DNA from: an uncultured Lachnobacterium sp.
Lineage (GTDB): Bacteria > Bacillota > Clostridia > Lachnospirales > Lachnospiraceae
NCBI GenBank assembly: GCA_900543445.1
Contig: UQRC01000008.1
Span: 1-64,000 of the forward strand
Reading direction: 5' to 3'
Length of the DNA stretch: 64,000 bases
Positions 27,131 through 36,719 of this stretch are shown one piece after another. The stretch's first letter is position 1, and every line of letters starts with the position of its first letter. The position numbers and the translations under genes are program-made. Below the pieces are notes generated by a model, which was given only the letters and a program-made list of their open reading frames with translations, had not been told where the DNA came from and did no database searches.

Positions 27131-27177
27131 AAGATAAGGAGATTCATCCTGCGTGCAGGTAAGAAGCTCCTTATCTT
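27131..27177 (+). terminator. Stem-loop between permease 2 and regulator
   Basis: AAGATAAGGAG (27131-27141) and CTCCTTATCTT (27167-27177) are perfect 11-bp arms; a nested CCTGC/GCAGG hairpin sits in the loop. No U-run follows, so it may lower rather than end transcription into the regulator gene. Confidence 0.6.
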
Positions 27178-27207
27178 ACTATAAGGGAATGCGGAAATGG
27201 AGTGGCT

Positions 27208-28308
27208 ATGCAGAATACCGATCAGGATGTCCTGAAATATCAGAAATTATATCATTGGGCACACACACTGATCACCAGTGGTGTCATTAAAAATATGGAT
27301 AAATTTCCGTCTGAGACGAGTCTTCAGAAGAAGTTCGGATATTCGAGACAGACGGTGCGTACAGCGCTCCAGCAGCTCGAGGACGAGGGATTGATCAAGC
27401 GCGTGAGGGGGAGTGGAACTTATGTCTGCTACGAAGGCGGATCGTCCGATGAAGCGCGTCCGAAGGTCGGACTTCTGCTCAGTTACTATTCTGAGTATCT
27501 GTTTCCAAAGGTTTATGACGGCATTGAGTCGGCACTTGCGGAGAAGGGATACGGAATCGAGGTCGCTGTGACGAAGAACCGTCTGAACGATGAGGCAATC
27601 TATCTGGAAGGACTGTTAAAAAGCAATGTATCCGGGCTGATCATCGAGGGATCGCGCTCTGCGTTTCCGAATCCGAATGTAAGGCTTTACAGGGAAATCA
27701 AGAAGCGCAACATACCGACGCTTTTTATTCATAACCATTATGAGAATCAGAACTTCGACAGCGTAGAAATGTCGGATGAGCGTGCGGCGTATGAACTGAC
27801 AAAGATTCTGATCGAGAACGGCCACAGGAGAATCGGAGGTATCTTTAAATACGACGATATGCAGGGACTGGAACGGTTCAAAGGCTTTATCCAGTGCCTC
27901 TCGGATTATGGTGTAAAATATGACGATGATTGTGTCCGCTGGTATTCGACGAAGGATATGGCGGATGTGTTCAGCAAAAAAGGCATGCTGCACATTTATC
28001 GCCGGACGAAGGATTGTACCGCGATGTTGATCTATAACGATGAGATTGCCGGATATTATCTGGAGTTCCTGACGGAGAGAGGAATTTCTGTTCCGAAGGA
28101 TCTGTCGGTCGTATCCTTTGATGATGCGGAGCTGCAGCAGGCGCAGGGAGTGAAATTACTCTCGGTTGTGCATCCGCAGTATAAGCTTGGCAGAATTACG
28201 GCCAAGAATCTGCTTCGTATGATGGACGATCCGGCGTGGCAGGAGAAAAATTATTCCTACCGTTTTCCGGTCAAATTGAATGATGGTAATTCCGTTCGGA
28301 AGGCATAA
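27208..28308 (+). CDS. AraR-like GntR/LacI-type transcription regulator
   Basis: The N-terminal 70 residues are a GntR-type winged helix (SETSLQKKFGYSRQTVRTAL then DEGLIKRVRGSGTYV), and the remaining part is a LacI/PBP1-like sugar-binding domain (VGLLLSYYSEYLFPKVYDGIESAL onward). This combination is that of AraR, the arabinose repressor of Firmicutes. It lies downstream of the sugar importer and probably controls it through the TTGTATTG-like motifs. I chose ATG 27208, 5 nt after GGAG, over the GTG at 27202. About 366 residues. The sugar sensed is inferred only. Confidence 0.9.
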   Translation: MQNTDQDVLKYQKLYHWAHTLITSGVIKNMDKFPSETSLQKKFGYSRQTVRTALQQLEDEGLIKRVRGSGTYVCYEGGSSDEARPKVGLLLSYYSEYLFPKVYDGIESALAEKGYGIEVAVTKNRLNDEAIYLEGLLKSNVSGLIIEGSRSAFPNPNVRLYREIKKRNIPTLFIHNHYENQNFDSVEMSDERAAYELTKILIENGHRRIGGIFKYDDMQGLERFKGFIQCLSDYGVKYDDDCVRWYSTKDMADVFSKKGMLHIYRRTKDCTAMLIYNDEIAGYYLEFLTERGISVPKDLSVVSFDDAELQQAQGVKLLSVVHPQYKLGRITAKNLLRMMDDPAWQEKNYSYRFPVKLNDGNSVRKA

Positions 28309-28351
28309 TGAAACCAGCGAATGCTGGCGCATGGTGACATAGTATGATAAA

Positions 28352-28385
28352 GACCCGGTTGACAGTGTACAGCCGGGCCTTTTTG
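28352..28385 (+). terminator. Terminator after the AraR-like gene
   Basis: CCCGGTTG (28354-28361) pairs with CAGCCGGG (28370-28377) with one T-G pair; TTTTT follows. Confidence 0.85.
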
Positions 28386-28447
28386 CGGGGGAAATCTTGT
28401 AAAAAGGGCGCAAATTTGAGAATGACGCGTAAAAATGCAAAAAAAGC

Positions 28448-28477
28448 TTGTAAAAACTGAATTTTGTGTGCTATAAT
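28448..28477 (+). promoter_or_regulatory. Promoter of tig
   Basis: TTGTAA (28448-28453), an 18-nt spacer and TATAAT (28472-28477), about 100 nt before the trigger factor gene. Confidence 0.65.
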
Positions 28478-28579
28478 CTCTAAATGACTGTAGTGGTCGC
28501 AGTATGCCCTTTTGTCGGAGGGATACGCAGAAGAAAGATTGTACATGGAATTGATATATATTAAGGAGGAAACGTATAA

Positions 28580-29917
28580 ATGAGTGTACAGGTTGAAAAT
28601 TTAGAGAAGAATATGGTAAAGCTTACCATCGAAGTTCCTGCAGAAGAGTTAGAGAAGGCAATTGATGTCGCTTACAAGAAGCAGAAGAATCAGATCAGCA
28701 TCCCTGGATTCCGTAAAGGAAAAGTTCCGAGAGCTATGGTCGAGAAGATGTACGGTGTTGAAGTATTCTATGAGGATGCAGCTAATACACTGATGCAGCA
28801 GAATTATCCGTCAGCAGTTGAGGAGAGCGGTGTTGATATCGTATCCCGCCCATCCATCGATGTTGTACAGATTGAGAAAGGAAAGCCTTTCATCTACACA
28901 GCTGAGGTTGCAGTAAGACCTGAAGTTACACTTGGCAAATACATGGGAGTAACCGTTACTAAGATTGATACTTCTGTAAGTGATGACGAAGTTGCAGAAG
29001 CATTAGAGCAGCAGCGTAACAACAACGCAAGAACAATTTCCGTAACAGATCGTCCGGTAGCTGTTGGTGATACCGCAGTGATCGACTTCGAGGGATTTGT
29101 TGATGGTGTTGCATTCGAAGGCGGCAAGGGCGAGAATCATCCGTTAGAGATCGGTTCTCATACATTTATCGATAACTTTGAGGATCAGCTCGTTGGCAAG
29201 AATGCCGGAGATGAGGTTGAGGTTAACGTAACATTCCCTGAGCAGTATCAGGCAGCAGACCTTGCAGGAAAGCCTGCTACATTCAAGGTTAAGATCAATG
29301 AGATCAAGGCTAAGGAACTTCCTGAGCTTGATGACGAGTTCGCACAGGATGTATCTGAGTTCGATACTCTTGCAGAGTACAAGGAGAGCTTAAAGAAGAA
29401 CCTCGAGGAGAAGAAAGAGAACGAAGCTAAGCGTACGAAGGAAGACGAAGCCGTTCAGAAGATCATCGACAAGTCCAAGATGGATATTCCAGAGGCAATG
29501 ATCGATACACAGTGTGAGACAATGATCGAGGAGTTCGCTCAGAGAATCGCTCAGAGTGGTCTGTCTATGGATCAGTACTTACAGTTCTCAGGACTTACCG
29601 TTGATGGCTTAAAGGAGCAGGTTCGTCCGGAAGCATTATCCCGTATCCAGGCTAGTCTTGTTCTTGAGCAGATCGCTAAGGATGAGAACATCGAAGTATC
29701 TGACGACGATGTAAACGCAGAGATCGAGAAGATGGCTGCAAGCTACGGAATGGAAGCTGATAAGCTCAAAGAGTACATGGGAGATGCAGAGAAAGAATCC
29801 ATGAAGAAGGATCTTGCAATCAATAAGGCTGTTGAGCTTGTAATGTCTAACGTGAAGGAACGCGCTAAGGCAAAGAGCAAGAAGGAAAAAGAAGCAGAAG
29901 AGGGAGCAGAAGCATAA
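28580..29917 (+). CDS. tig: Trigger factor, ribosome-bound chaperone and prolyl isomerase
   Basis: The protein binds at the ribosome exit tunnel and helps new chains fold. The 445 residues contain the N-terminal ribosome-binding domain with the signature GFRKGKVPRAMVEK near residues 45-60, a central FKBP-type isomerase domain (about 150-245, GDTAVIDFEGFVDGVAFEGG), and a long helical C-terminal domain ending in a Lys/Glu-rich tail. Length is normal. AAGGAGGAAA precedes ATG. It heads the tig-clpP-clpX-lon block, a conserved arrangement; terminator-like stems between the genes suggest separate tuning of each. Confidence 0.97.
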   Translation: MSVQVENLEKNMVKLTIEVPAEELEKAIDVAYKKQKNQISIPGFRKGKVPRAMVEKMYGVEVFYEDAANTLMQQNYPSAVEESGVDIVSRPSIDVVQIEKGKPFIYTAEVAVRPEVTLGKYMGVTVTKIDTSVSDDEVAEALEQQRNNNARTISVTDRPVAVGDTAVIDFEGFVDGVAFEGGKGENHPLEIGSHTFIDNFEDQLVGKNAGDEVEVNVTFPEQYQAADLAGKPATFKVKINEIKAKELPELDDEFAQDVSEFDTLAEYKESLKKNLEEKKENEAKRTKEDEAVQKIIDKSKMDIPEAMIDTQCETMIEEFAQRIAQSGLSMDQYLQFSGLTVDGLKEQVRPEALSRIQASLVLEQIAKDENIEVSDDDVNAEIEKMAASYGMEADKLKEYMGDAEKESMKKDLAINKAVELVMSNVKERAKAKSKKEKEAEEGAEA

Positions 29918-29944
29918 TTTCAGTTTCTTAAGACGAAATACATG

Positions 29945-29976
29945 GACTGGTCTGGGCAAAACCAGACCGGTCTTTT
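29945..29976 (+). terminator. Terminator after tig
   Basis: CTGGTCTGG pairs with CCAGACCGG (one T-G pair) around a GCAAAA loop and is followed by TCTTTT. Confidence 0.85.
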
Positions 29977-30003
29977 ACACTTTTATTAAGGAGGCGTTTT
30001 TCT

Positions 30004-30585
30004 ATGAGTTTAGTACCTTATGTCATTGAACAAACGAGCAGAGGCGAGAGAAATTACGATATTTATTCCCGCTTATTAAAAGACAGAATTATCTTCCTCG
30101 GAGAGGAAGTGAACGAGACAACAGCAAGCCTTGTTGTCGCACAGTTATTATTCTTAGAGTCTGAGGATCCGGGAAAGGATATTCAGTTATATATCAACTC
30201 ACCGGGAGGAATGGTTACTGCAGGTCTTGCAATCTATGATACCATGCAGTATATCAAGTGTGATGTATCGACCATCTGTATCGGTCTTGCAGCAAGTATG
30301 GGAGCTTTCCTTCTTGCAGGCGGAACTAAGGGTAAGCGTTATGCGCTTCCGAATGCAGAGATTATGATCCATCAGCCATCCGGCGGAGCCAAGGGTCAGG
30401 CAACAGAGATCGAGATTGCAGCAGAGAACATCTTAAAGACGAAGAAGCGTTTGAACGAGATCCTTGCTGCCAACACCGGCAAGCCATATGAGACCATCGC
30501 TGCGGATACGGAGCGAGATCATTATATGTCTGCACAGGAGGCTGCCGATTACGGATTGATCGATGGAGTGATCACGAGCAGATAA
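30004..30585 (+). CDS. clpP: ATP-dependent Clp protease, proteolytic subunit
   Basis: This 193-residue serine protease forms the two-ring chamber used with ClpX (encoded next). The catalytic triad is visible as Ser98 in AASMGAF, His123 in MIHQPSGG and Asp172 in ERDHYMS. The N terminus [10 protein letters not shown] is the usual mature/propeptide junction. AAGGAGG lies before ATG. The gene keeps the conserved position between tig and clpX. A 9-bp hairpin follows but its U-run is poor, so read-through into clpX is likely. Confidence 0.98.
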   Translation: MSLVPYVIEQTSRGERNYDIYSRLLKDRIIFLGEEVNETTASLVVAQLLFLESEDPGKDIQLYINSPGGMVTAGLAIYDTMQYIKCDVSTICIGLAASMGAFLLAGGTKGKRYALPNAEIMIHQPSGGAKGQATEIEIAAENILKTKKRLNEILAANTGKPYETIAADTERDHYMSAQEAADYGLIDGVITSR

Positions 30586-30609
30586 TTATCTGGATTGTCC
30601 AGATTATGC

Positions 30610-30634
30610 GCCTCCGGCCGGATAAGCCGGAGGC
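30610..30634 (+). terminator. Hairpin between clpP and clpX
   Basis: A perfect 9-bp stem GCCTCCGGC / GCCGGAGGC with a 7-nt loop; the following ATTGTTG is a weak tail, so partial termination at most. Confidence 0.6.
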
Positions 30635-30694
30635 ATTGTTGAATCATAGACTTTTTTATATTTTTAATTTCGATAGATAGATGGAGTAATATTT

Positions 30695-31981
30695 ATGGCT
30701 GGAAAGAATGATGGAAAAATTCGCTGCTCTTTTTGCGGCAAGACACAGGATCAGGTAGAGCGCCTTATTTCCGGACCGAACAACGGTGTCTTTATCTGTA
30801 ATGAATGTATTGATATCTGTGCAGAGATCATTGATGAGGAAGGCTTTTCGGAAGAGGATAATGCTTCGGCCAAGGAAGATATCAATCTTCTGAAGCCAGA
30901 GGAGCTGAAGGCGTTTCTGGATGATTATGTTATTGGACAGGATCAGGCGAAGAAGGTGCTTTCTGTAGCAGTGTACAACCATTACAAGAGAGTTCTCGCG
31001 GGAGGAGATCTCGATGTAGAGCTGCAGAAGAGTAATATTTTAATGCTTGGACCGACTGGTTCCGGTAAGACACTTCTGGCACAGACACTTGCACGTGTGC
31101 TCAATGTTCCGTTTGCAATCGCAGATGCGACAACACTGACGGAAGCCGGATATGTCGGTGAGGATGTGGAGAACATTCTCTTAAAGCTGATTCAGGCCGC
31201 TGATTATGATATTGAGCGTGCACAGCACGGAATCATATATATTGATGAGATTGATAAGATTACCAAGAAGTCGGAGAATGTCTCAATTACAAGAGATGTA
31301 TCCGGCGAGGGTGTACAGCAGGCATTACTTAAGATTTTAGAGGGAACTGTCGCTTCTGTTCCGCCACAGGGTGGAAGAAAGCATCCGCAGCAGGAACTGA
31401 TCCCGATCGACACGACCAACATTCTGTTTATCTGTGGTGGTGCGTTCGACGGATTGGAGAAGATCGTGGAATCCCGTATGGATGCTTCAACGATCGGATT
31501 TAATGCGGAAGTGAAGTCCAAGACAGAGATCAACATTGGTGATGCATTCAAGCGTGCACTGCCGCAGGATTTCGTAAAGTTTGGACTGATCCCTGAGTTT
31601 ATCGGACGTGTGCCAATAACGGTATCTTTGGATTCTCTGGATCGGGATGCTTTGATCCGCATCTTAAAGGAGCCGAAGAATTCACTGATCAAGCAGTATA
31701 CAAAGTTATTTGAATTAGACGGAGTTGGTCTTGAATTTGATGAGAACGCGATCGAAGCGATTGCGGATAAGGCATTGGAGAGAAAGACCGGAGCGAGAGG
31801 ACTTCGTGCGATCATGGAGGCGGTTATGCTTGACCTCATGTACCGCATTCCTTCCGATGAGTCGATCAGCCGCTGTGTGATCGATAAGGATACGGTTGAG
31901 AAGAATCTGGCTTTGGAGTCCGGAGAGACCGCTGCGATCGAGCAGAAGGATGAGCCGGAGAAGGAAGAACTTGCGTCTTAA
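30695..31981 (+). CDS. clpX: Clp protease ATPase subunit ClpX
   Basis: This unfoldase feeds substrates to ClpP. Its 428 residues begin with a four-Cys zinc domain (Cys11, Cys14, Cys35, Cys38) that binds adaptors and substrates, followed by the AAA+ module with Walker A GPTGSGKT near 117-124, the pore loop GYVGEDVE, Walker [11 protein letters not shown] and sensor motifs ending in [11 protein letters not shown]. The C-terminal tail is acidic. A GGAG sits before ATG. It lies 16 nt before lon. Confidence 0.98.
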   Translation: MAGKNDGKIRCSFCGKTQDQVERLISGPNNGVFICNECIDICAEIIDEEGFSEEDNASAKEDINLLKPEELKAFLDDYVIGQDQAKKVLSVAVYNHYKRVLAGGDLDVELQKSNILMLGPTGSGKTLLAQTLARVLNVPFAIADATTLTEAGYVGEDVENILLKLIQAADYDIERAQHGIIYIDEIDKITKKSENVSITRDVSGEGVQQALLKILEGTVASVPPQGGRKHPQQELIPIDTTNILFICGGAFDGLEKIVESRMDASTIGFNAEVKSKTEINIGDAFKRALPQDFVKFGLIPEFIGRVPITVSLDSLDRDALIRILKEPKNSLIKQYTKLFELDGVGLEFDENAIEAIADKALERKTGARGLRAIMEAVMLDLMYRIPSDESISRCVIDKDTVEKNLALESGETAAIEQKDEPEKEELAS

Positions 31982-31997
31982 TCAGGAGTAGATACAA

Positions 31998-34316
31998 GTG
32001 AGAGATGAAATTAGAATGCTGCCTGCGGTAGCATTACGTGGAATTACGATTCTGCCGGGAATGATCGCGCATTTTGACATCAGCCGCGAAGTTTCCATTA
32101 AGGCGGTTGAGCGTGCGATGAAGGATGGAGATTCGATCTTTCTTGTGACACAGAAGGATACGAACAAGGAGAATCCGGAGATCGAGGATCTGCAGTCCAT
32201 CGGCGTAATTGCAGAGATTAAGCAGGTAGTAAGGTTACAAAATGATATTATTCGTGTGATGGTCGAGGGAGAGCAGCGTGCCGAAGTGTACGAGATTGCG
32301 CAGGATCAGCAGGATTACCTCAAGGCGCGTGTGATCGCTTATATCGAGGAGGATGAGAAACATCTTCCGGCACAGGCCGAAGAGGCGATGGTGATGAGCG
32401 TGCAGGAGACGTTTGCAAAGTATTCTGCAGTACAGGGACGCATCGGCAAGGAAGTTGTCAGACAGGTGCAGGAGACGACGGATCTGTCGAAGCTTCTGGA
32501 TTATGTCGGCAACAATCTTCCGGTCAGCTACGACAAGAAGCAGAAGATTCTTGACGCAATCGCAATTACGGAGCGTTATGAGGTACTTCTTGCGATGCTT
32601 TTGCAGCAGATCGAGGTCCTTGCGATCAAAAGCGATTTTCAGAAAAAAGTGCAGGAGCGCGTGGAGAAACACCAGAAGGAATATGTGTTAAGAGAACAGA
32701 TGGCACTCATCCGGGAAGAACTCGGAGAGACGAACACAGACTCCGATGCACAGGAATATGAGAAGAAGTTAGAGGAACTTCAGGCTTCGGATGAAGTGAA
32801 GAAGCGGATTAAGAAAGAAATCCAGAGATTCCGCGGAATTGCGGGGAACTCTTCCGAGAGCACAGTAAGCCGCGGCTACATTGAGACTCTGTTGGAACTT
32901 CCGTGGGATAAGACATCGGTGGACAATCAGGATCTTACCCATGCGCAGGAGATTCTTGACGAGGATCATTACGGACTTGAGAAAGTCAAGGAGCGTGTGA
33001 TCGAATTCCTTGCAGTCCGCAATCTGACTGGAAAGGGTGAGAGTCCGATCCTGTGTCTGGTCGGACCTCCGGGAACCGGTAAGACGAGTATCGCGCGTTC
33101 AATCGCGCGGGCACTCGATAAGAAATATGTGCGCATCTCCTTAGGCGGTGTGCGCGATGAAGCGGAAATCCGGGGACATAGAAGAACGTATGTCGGAGCA
33201 CTTCCGGGACGTATCGTTTCCGGACTTCGCACGGCGGGCGTTAAGAATCCGCTGATGCTGCTCGATGAGATCGACAAGATGAGCAGTGATTATAAGGGAG
33301 ATACCGCATCTGCGCTTCTTGAAGTGCTGGACGCGGAACAGAACAGTAAGTTCCGGGATCACTATGTGGAACTTCCGGTGGACTTGTCTGAGGTGCTTTT
33401 TATTGCAAGTGCGAACTCACTCAGCGACATTCCGGGACCGCTTCGTGACCGTATGGAGATCATCGAGGTCAGCAGCTACACGGAGAATGAGAAGCTGCAT
33501 ATTGCCAAGGATCATCTGATCGCAAAGCAGCTGAAGAAGAATGGTGTCAATGAGAAGCAGCTGAAGATCAGCGATAAGGCACTCCGTGAGGTGATCGCAT
33601 TCTACACGAGAGAAGCCGGTGTCCGAGGTCTTGAGCGCAGACTCGGTGAGATCTGCCGTAAGGCAGCGCGCCGGATCTATGAAGGCGAGACGGAGAAAAT
33701 CCGTGTATCAGGAAACAATCTGGAAGAATTTCTCGGTAAGCCGAAGTATCGTGAGGATAAGAAGAACAAGAAGGATGAGATCGGTATTGTGCGTGGGCTT
33801 GCATGGACAAGCGTCGGCGGTGTCACGCTGGAGATCGAAGTCAATGTGCTTCCGGGCAAAGGAGAACTTGTCTTAACCGGTAAGCTTGGAGATGTCATGA
33901 AGGAATCGGCGCGTGCCGGCATCAGTTACATCCGTTCCATCAGTTCTGACTATGGAATCGATCCGGAATTCTTCACAAAGCATGACATTCATGTACACAT
34001 TCCGGAGGGCGCAGTACCGAAGGATGGACCATCTGCCGGAATTACGATGGCACTTGCAATCCTCTCCGCGATTACGGAGCGTCCGGTTCGTGCAGATATC
34101 GCGATGACCGGAGAGATTACGATCAGAGGACGTGTACTTCCAATCGGAGGTCTTAAGGAGAAGCTTCTTGCAGCGAAGAATGCAGGCATGAAGACCGTGT
34201 GCATTCCGAAGGACAATGAGCGCGACTTAAGTGAACTCTCTGAGGAGATTACGGAAGGTATGGAGATTCTTCCGATCGATCACATGAACCAACTGATAAA
34301 GGCTGCCTTTGTATAG
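31998..34316 (+). CDS. lon: ATP-dependent protease Lon
   Basis: This 772-residue cytoplasmic AAA+ serine protease degrades misfolded and regulatory proteins. The N-terminal Lon domain ([15 protein letters not shown] onward), a coiled helical linker, Walker [10 protein letters not shown], Walker [11 protein letters not shown] and the C-terminal protease domain are all present. The catalytic Ser679 lies in PKDGPSAG and Lys722 in [10 protein letters not shown]. The start is GTG 31998, with AGGAG upstream. Its stop codon lies inside a terminator-like stem, and a very large palindrome separates it from ysxC, which normally follows closely. Confidence 0.97.
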   Translation: MRDEIRMLPAVALRGITILPGMIAHFDISREVSIKAVERAMKDGDSIFLVTQKDTNKENPEIEDLQSIGVIAEIKQVVRLQNDIIRVMVEGEQRAEVYEIAQDQQDYLKARVIAYIEEDEKHLPAQAEEAMVMSVQETFAKYSAVQGRIGKEVVRQVQETTDLSKLLDYVGNNLPVSYDKKQKILDAIAITERYEVLLAMLLQQIEVLAIKSDFQKKVQERVEKHQKEYVLREQMALIREELGETNTDSDAQEYEKKLEELQASDEVKKRIKKEIQRFRGIAGNSSESTVSRGYIETLLELPWDKTSVDNQDLTHAQEILDEDHYGLEKVKERVIEFLAVRNLTGKGESPILCLVGPPGTGKTSIARSIARALDKKYVRISLGGVRDEAEIRGHRRTYVGALPGRIVSGLRTAGVKNPLMLLDEIDKMSSDYKGDTASALLEVLDAEQNSKFRDHYVELPVDLSEVLFIASANSLSDIPGPLRDRMEIIEVSSYTENEKLHIAKDHLIAKQLKKNGVNEKQLKISDKALREVIAFYTREAGVRGLERRLGEICRKAARRIYEGETEKIRVSGNNLEEFLGKPKYREDKKNKKDEIGIVRGLAWTSVGGVTLEIEVNVLPGKGELVLTGKLGDVMKESARAGISYIRSISSDYGIDPEFFTKHDIHVHIPEGAVPKDGPSAGITMALAILSAITERPVRADIAMTGEITIRGRVLPIGGLKEKLLAAKNAGMKTVCIPKDNERDLSELSEEITEGMEILPIDHMNQLIKAAFV

Positions 34317-34332
34317 CGCGGCCTTTATTTTC
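34298..34332 (+). terminator. Terminator overlapping the end of lon
   Basis: AAAGGCTGC in the last lon codons pairs with GCGGCCTTT after the stop (one T-G pair), followed by ATTTTCT. The 3' half also forms the outer edge of the large palindrome. Confidence 0.6.
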
Positions 34333-34885
34333 TAAAGCGGCACTCCTGGATCCTCAAAATCTGCCGCGGCGTCTTATTTTGCGGGCGCCGCCAGAGTGTC
34401 GTGTGGATTTGCCTCGATCTGCCCATGGTGTGTGCGCCTTTTCGTTGAATGATGAAATCTGCTTCGAATCATATGCATGTTTTTGAAGGCTAGTCATTCA
34501 GAATTGCGAATTTAGCGCATCGCCCGTTTCGCTTATTTTATGATTTATGTCCGCCAAAGTTTGGACAATTCCGAAGGCGGCTGTTCGCCGAGACATCAAA
34601 TGCGTCCGTAGCATTTGTGTCCGGCGGACACCGCCACGGAATCGTTCAAACGTTGTCGTACACAAAATTTAAGCGAAACAGGCACTGCTGCTAAATTCTG
34701 CGATTCTGCCTGAAACCGCCGTTCAAAAATATGCATATAATTTCGAAGCTTGATTTCTGATTTGTTTTGAAAAAGGCGTACACACCAAGGGCGGATCGAG
34801 GCAAATCAGGACGAAAATAGATGGCGCCGCATAAAATGAGACGTCGCGGCAGATTTTGGAAATGAGTGCCGCAGAATATAAAGGA
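34322..34885 (+). repeat. Giant imperfect palindrome (fold-back element) between lon and ysxC
   Basis: The whole 560-bp intergenic region is one imperfect inverted repeat centred at about 34607. Matching blocks run outward on both sides: CAAATGC next to the centre, TTTCGCTTA, ATATGCAT, a 37-position block with three differences (left about 34407-34443, matching right about 34770-34806), CAAAATCTGCCGCG, and GCGGCACTC near the ends. Arms agree at roughly 70 percent by eye with small indels. It contains no believable ORF. The right end reaches the ysxC ribosome site. It could be a MITE-like fold-back element or the gene for a long hairpin RNA; no target-site duplication is evident. Confidence 0.85.
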
Positions 34886-34895
34886 GGATACAAAG

Positions 34896-35672
34896 GTGGT
34901 AATTAGAGATGTGAATTTGGAGACGGTATGCGGAATTACGAGTACGATTCCGGATAATTTACTGGATGAGGTCGCTTTTGCCGGTAAATCGAATGTGGGA
35001 AAGTCTTCGCTGATCAATGCGTTGCTGAACCGTAAGGCTCTGGCTAGGACATCTTCGCAGCCGGGTAAGACGCAGACCATCAATTTCTATAATGTCAATT
35101 CCGCCTTGTATCTGGTGGATCTGCCGGGATACGGTTATGCGAATGCGAACGTTGAGATCAAGGCAAAGTGGGGACAGATGATCGAGAATTATCTGCACAC
35201 GTCAAAGAAACTGAAGGCAGTGTTCCTACTCATTGATATCCGCCACGAGCCGTCGGAGAACGATCAGATGATGTATGAGTGGATGGAGCATCAGGGCTTT
35301 GCACCGATCATTATCGCGACCAAAGCGGACAAGCTGAAAAGAGGTCAGGTGGTCCGGCATGTCCAGATGATCCGTGAGGTACTTGGTGTAGAGGAAGATA
35401 CAATCGTGATTCCATTCTCTGCGGAGACCAAGCAGGGAAGAGAGGAAATCTGGGATCTGGTGGAGTCTCTGGTCGAGATGCCGGAGAATCCGAAGGCGAT
35501 CCTGAAGGAACAGCAGAAGGCAGCGGCGCAGGCGACAGCCGAATCCACAAGAAAGCCACGCTGGAAGGCAACGGATCGTCCCGTGGCAAAGAAAACACTG
35601 AAAAAAGAGAAAGCAAAGAAGGCTGGCAATAAGAAGGCAGCATCGAATAAAAAGAAACCAAAGAGGAAATAG
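34896..35672 (+). CDS. ysxC: Ribosome biogenesis GTPase YsxC/EngB
   Basis: This GTPase is needed for maturation of the large ribosomal subunit. G motifs are clear: GKSNVGKSS (G1), QPGKTQTIN (G2), DLPGYGYA (G3) and TKADKL (G4). It has about 258 residues against the usual 195-200, because of a C-terminal extension rich in Lys and Ala (about 205-258) that may bind RNA. The start is GTG 34896, 8 nt after AAGGAGG; an upstream in-frame GTG at 34866 lies inside the palindrome. It normally forms an operon with lon; here the giant palindrome intervenes. Confidence 0.95.
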   Translation: MVIRDVNLETVCGITSTIPDNLLDEVAFAGKSNVGKSSLINALLNRKALARTSSQPGKTQTINFYNVNSALYLVDLPGYGYANANVEIKAKWGQMIENYLHTSKKLKAVFLLIDIRHEPSENDQMMYEWMEHQGFAPIIIATKADKLKRGQVVRHVQMIREVLGVEEDTIVIPFSAETKQGREEIWDLVESLVEMPENPKAILKEQQKAAAQATAESTRKPRWKATDRPVAKKTLKKEKAKKAGNKKAASNKKKPKRK

Positions 35673-35723
35673 ATAAGAAGTGGAGTTTTCAAAGACTGAG
35701 AAAGAAAGAGAAGAAAATCGAGT

Positions 35724-36635
35724 ATGAAGAAAAACAAGTATGTTTTTGTACTGGTAATGCTTGTTGTCATTACAGTGGTCAGCGGGCTGCTTACGAATAT
35801 TTACGTCAGAGAGAGCGGCAGTAAGCAGGAGGAACAGACACTTACCGTTGTGACATCTTTTTATCCAATGTATATTGCAGCGCTCAATGTGATCGGTGAC
35901 ACAGACGGTGTTCATCTGCAGAATCTGAGCGAGCCGCAGACCGGTTGTCTGCATGATTTCCAACTGACACCGGAAGATATGAAACTTCTGTCGAAAGCGG
36001 ATGTATTCATTATCAATGGTGGTGGTATTGAGTCGTTCATGAAGGATGTGGCGAAATCCTATCCTGACCTTACCATCATTGAGGCAAGCGAAGGCATTGA
36101 TCTTCTCGAAGATGAAGGAGAAGAGAATGCACATGCGTGGATGAGCGTTGCAACGTATGAAGAACAGGTAAATAATATTGCGGAAGGTCTGATTGTGGCA
36201 GATGAAAAACACGCATCGGATTATCAGAAGCATGCGGATGCTTATGTGGTGAAGCTTGATGCGCTCAAGGAGCGTCAGCAGAAGGTTGCAGAGAAGATCA
36301 AGGAACAGTCCGTCATTCTGTTCCACGAGGCATATGATTATGTGGCAGATGATTATGGCTTGGATGTCGCTTATGTGTTGGATCTGGACGAGGAGCGACA
36401 GGTGTCTGCGGGTGAAGTCGCAGATGTACTTGCGGCAGTAAGAGACGATCAGGTTAAGTATATTCTTGCGGAGGAATTGTATGGTAAGAGTATGGGAGAT
36501 ACCGTTGAAAAAGAGACCGATGCAAAAGTGATCTATCTGGATGCGCTCAATCGTGGTGACTACGATGCGGATAGTTATATTAAGGGAATGTCTGCGAATA
36601 TTGATCTCATCGAGCAGTATTTAACGCAAAATTAG
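35724..36635 (+). CDS. znuA: Zinc/manganese ABC importer, substrate-binding protein
   Basis: This is a cluster A-I metal-binding protein (ZinT/ZnuA/TroA family) of 303 residues. Metal-ligand histidines are visible at 77 (LHDFQLTPED), 137 (NAHAWM) and 201 (FHEAYDYVADDYGL), with the fourth acidic ligand expected near residue 275. The N terminus has one hydrophobic segment without a lipobox Cys, so it is either secreted or membrane-anchored. It lies 51 nt after ysxC and heads the ATPase and permease genes. Zn versus Mn cannot be settled from sequence. The start has GAGAAGAAAA upstream, a moderate ribosome site. Confidence 0.9.
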   Translation: MKKNKYVFVLVMLVVITVVSGLLTNIYVRESGSKQEEQTLTVVTSFYPMYIAALNVIGDTDGVHLQNLSEPQTGCLHDFQLTPEDMKLLSKADVFIINGGGIESFMKDVAKSYPDLTIIEASEGIDLLEDEGEENAHAWMSVATYEEQVNNIAEGLIVADEKHASDYQKHADAYVVKLDALKERQQKVAEKIKEQSVILFHEAYDYVADDYGLDVAYVLDLDEERQVSAGEVADVLAAVRDDQVKYILAEELYGKSMGDTVEKETDAKVIYLDALNRGDYDADSYIKGMSANIDLIEQYLTQN

Positions 36636-36719
36636 CAGCTTACTGCAGAAAAGCATGACAGGTCGTGCGATTCTGCGATGAAAGGGAAGGCTGATAGACG
36701 AAAAAGAAAGGAAGCATGG

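Noticed and set aside
31204..31848. 214-residue minus-strand frame inside clpX
   Set aside because: Antisense shadow of a highly conserved gene, Ser/Ile-rich, with no start signal.
34317..34895. Known large RNA or intron between lon and ysxC
   Set aside because: No group II domain V, no T-box or riboswitch core and no recognised large RNA layout could be seen; the region is a plain imperfect palindrome.
35226..36326. 366-residue frame on the minus strand
   Set aside because: It runs antisense through ysxC and znuA, which have clear family motifs; its composition (His/Leu/Arg/Cys-rich) is that of an antisense shadow.
36678..36719. Extended start of the metal importer ATPase
   Set aside because: The 14 added residues are a basic stretch without ribosome site; ATG 36720 has AAGGAAG.
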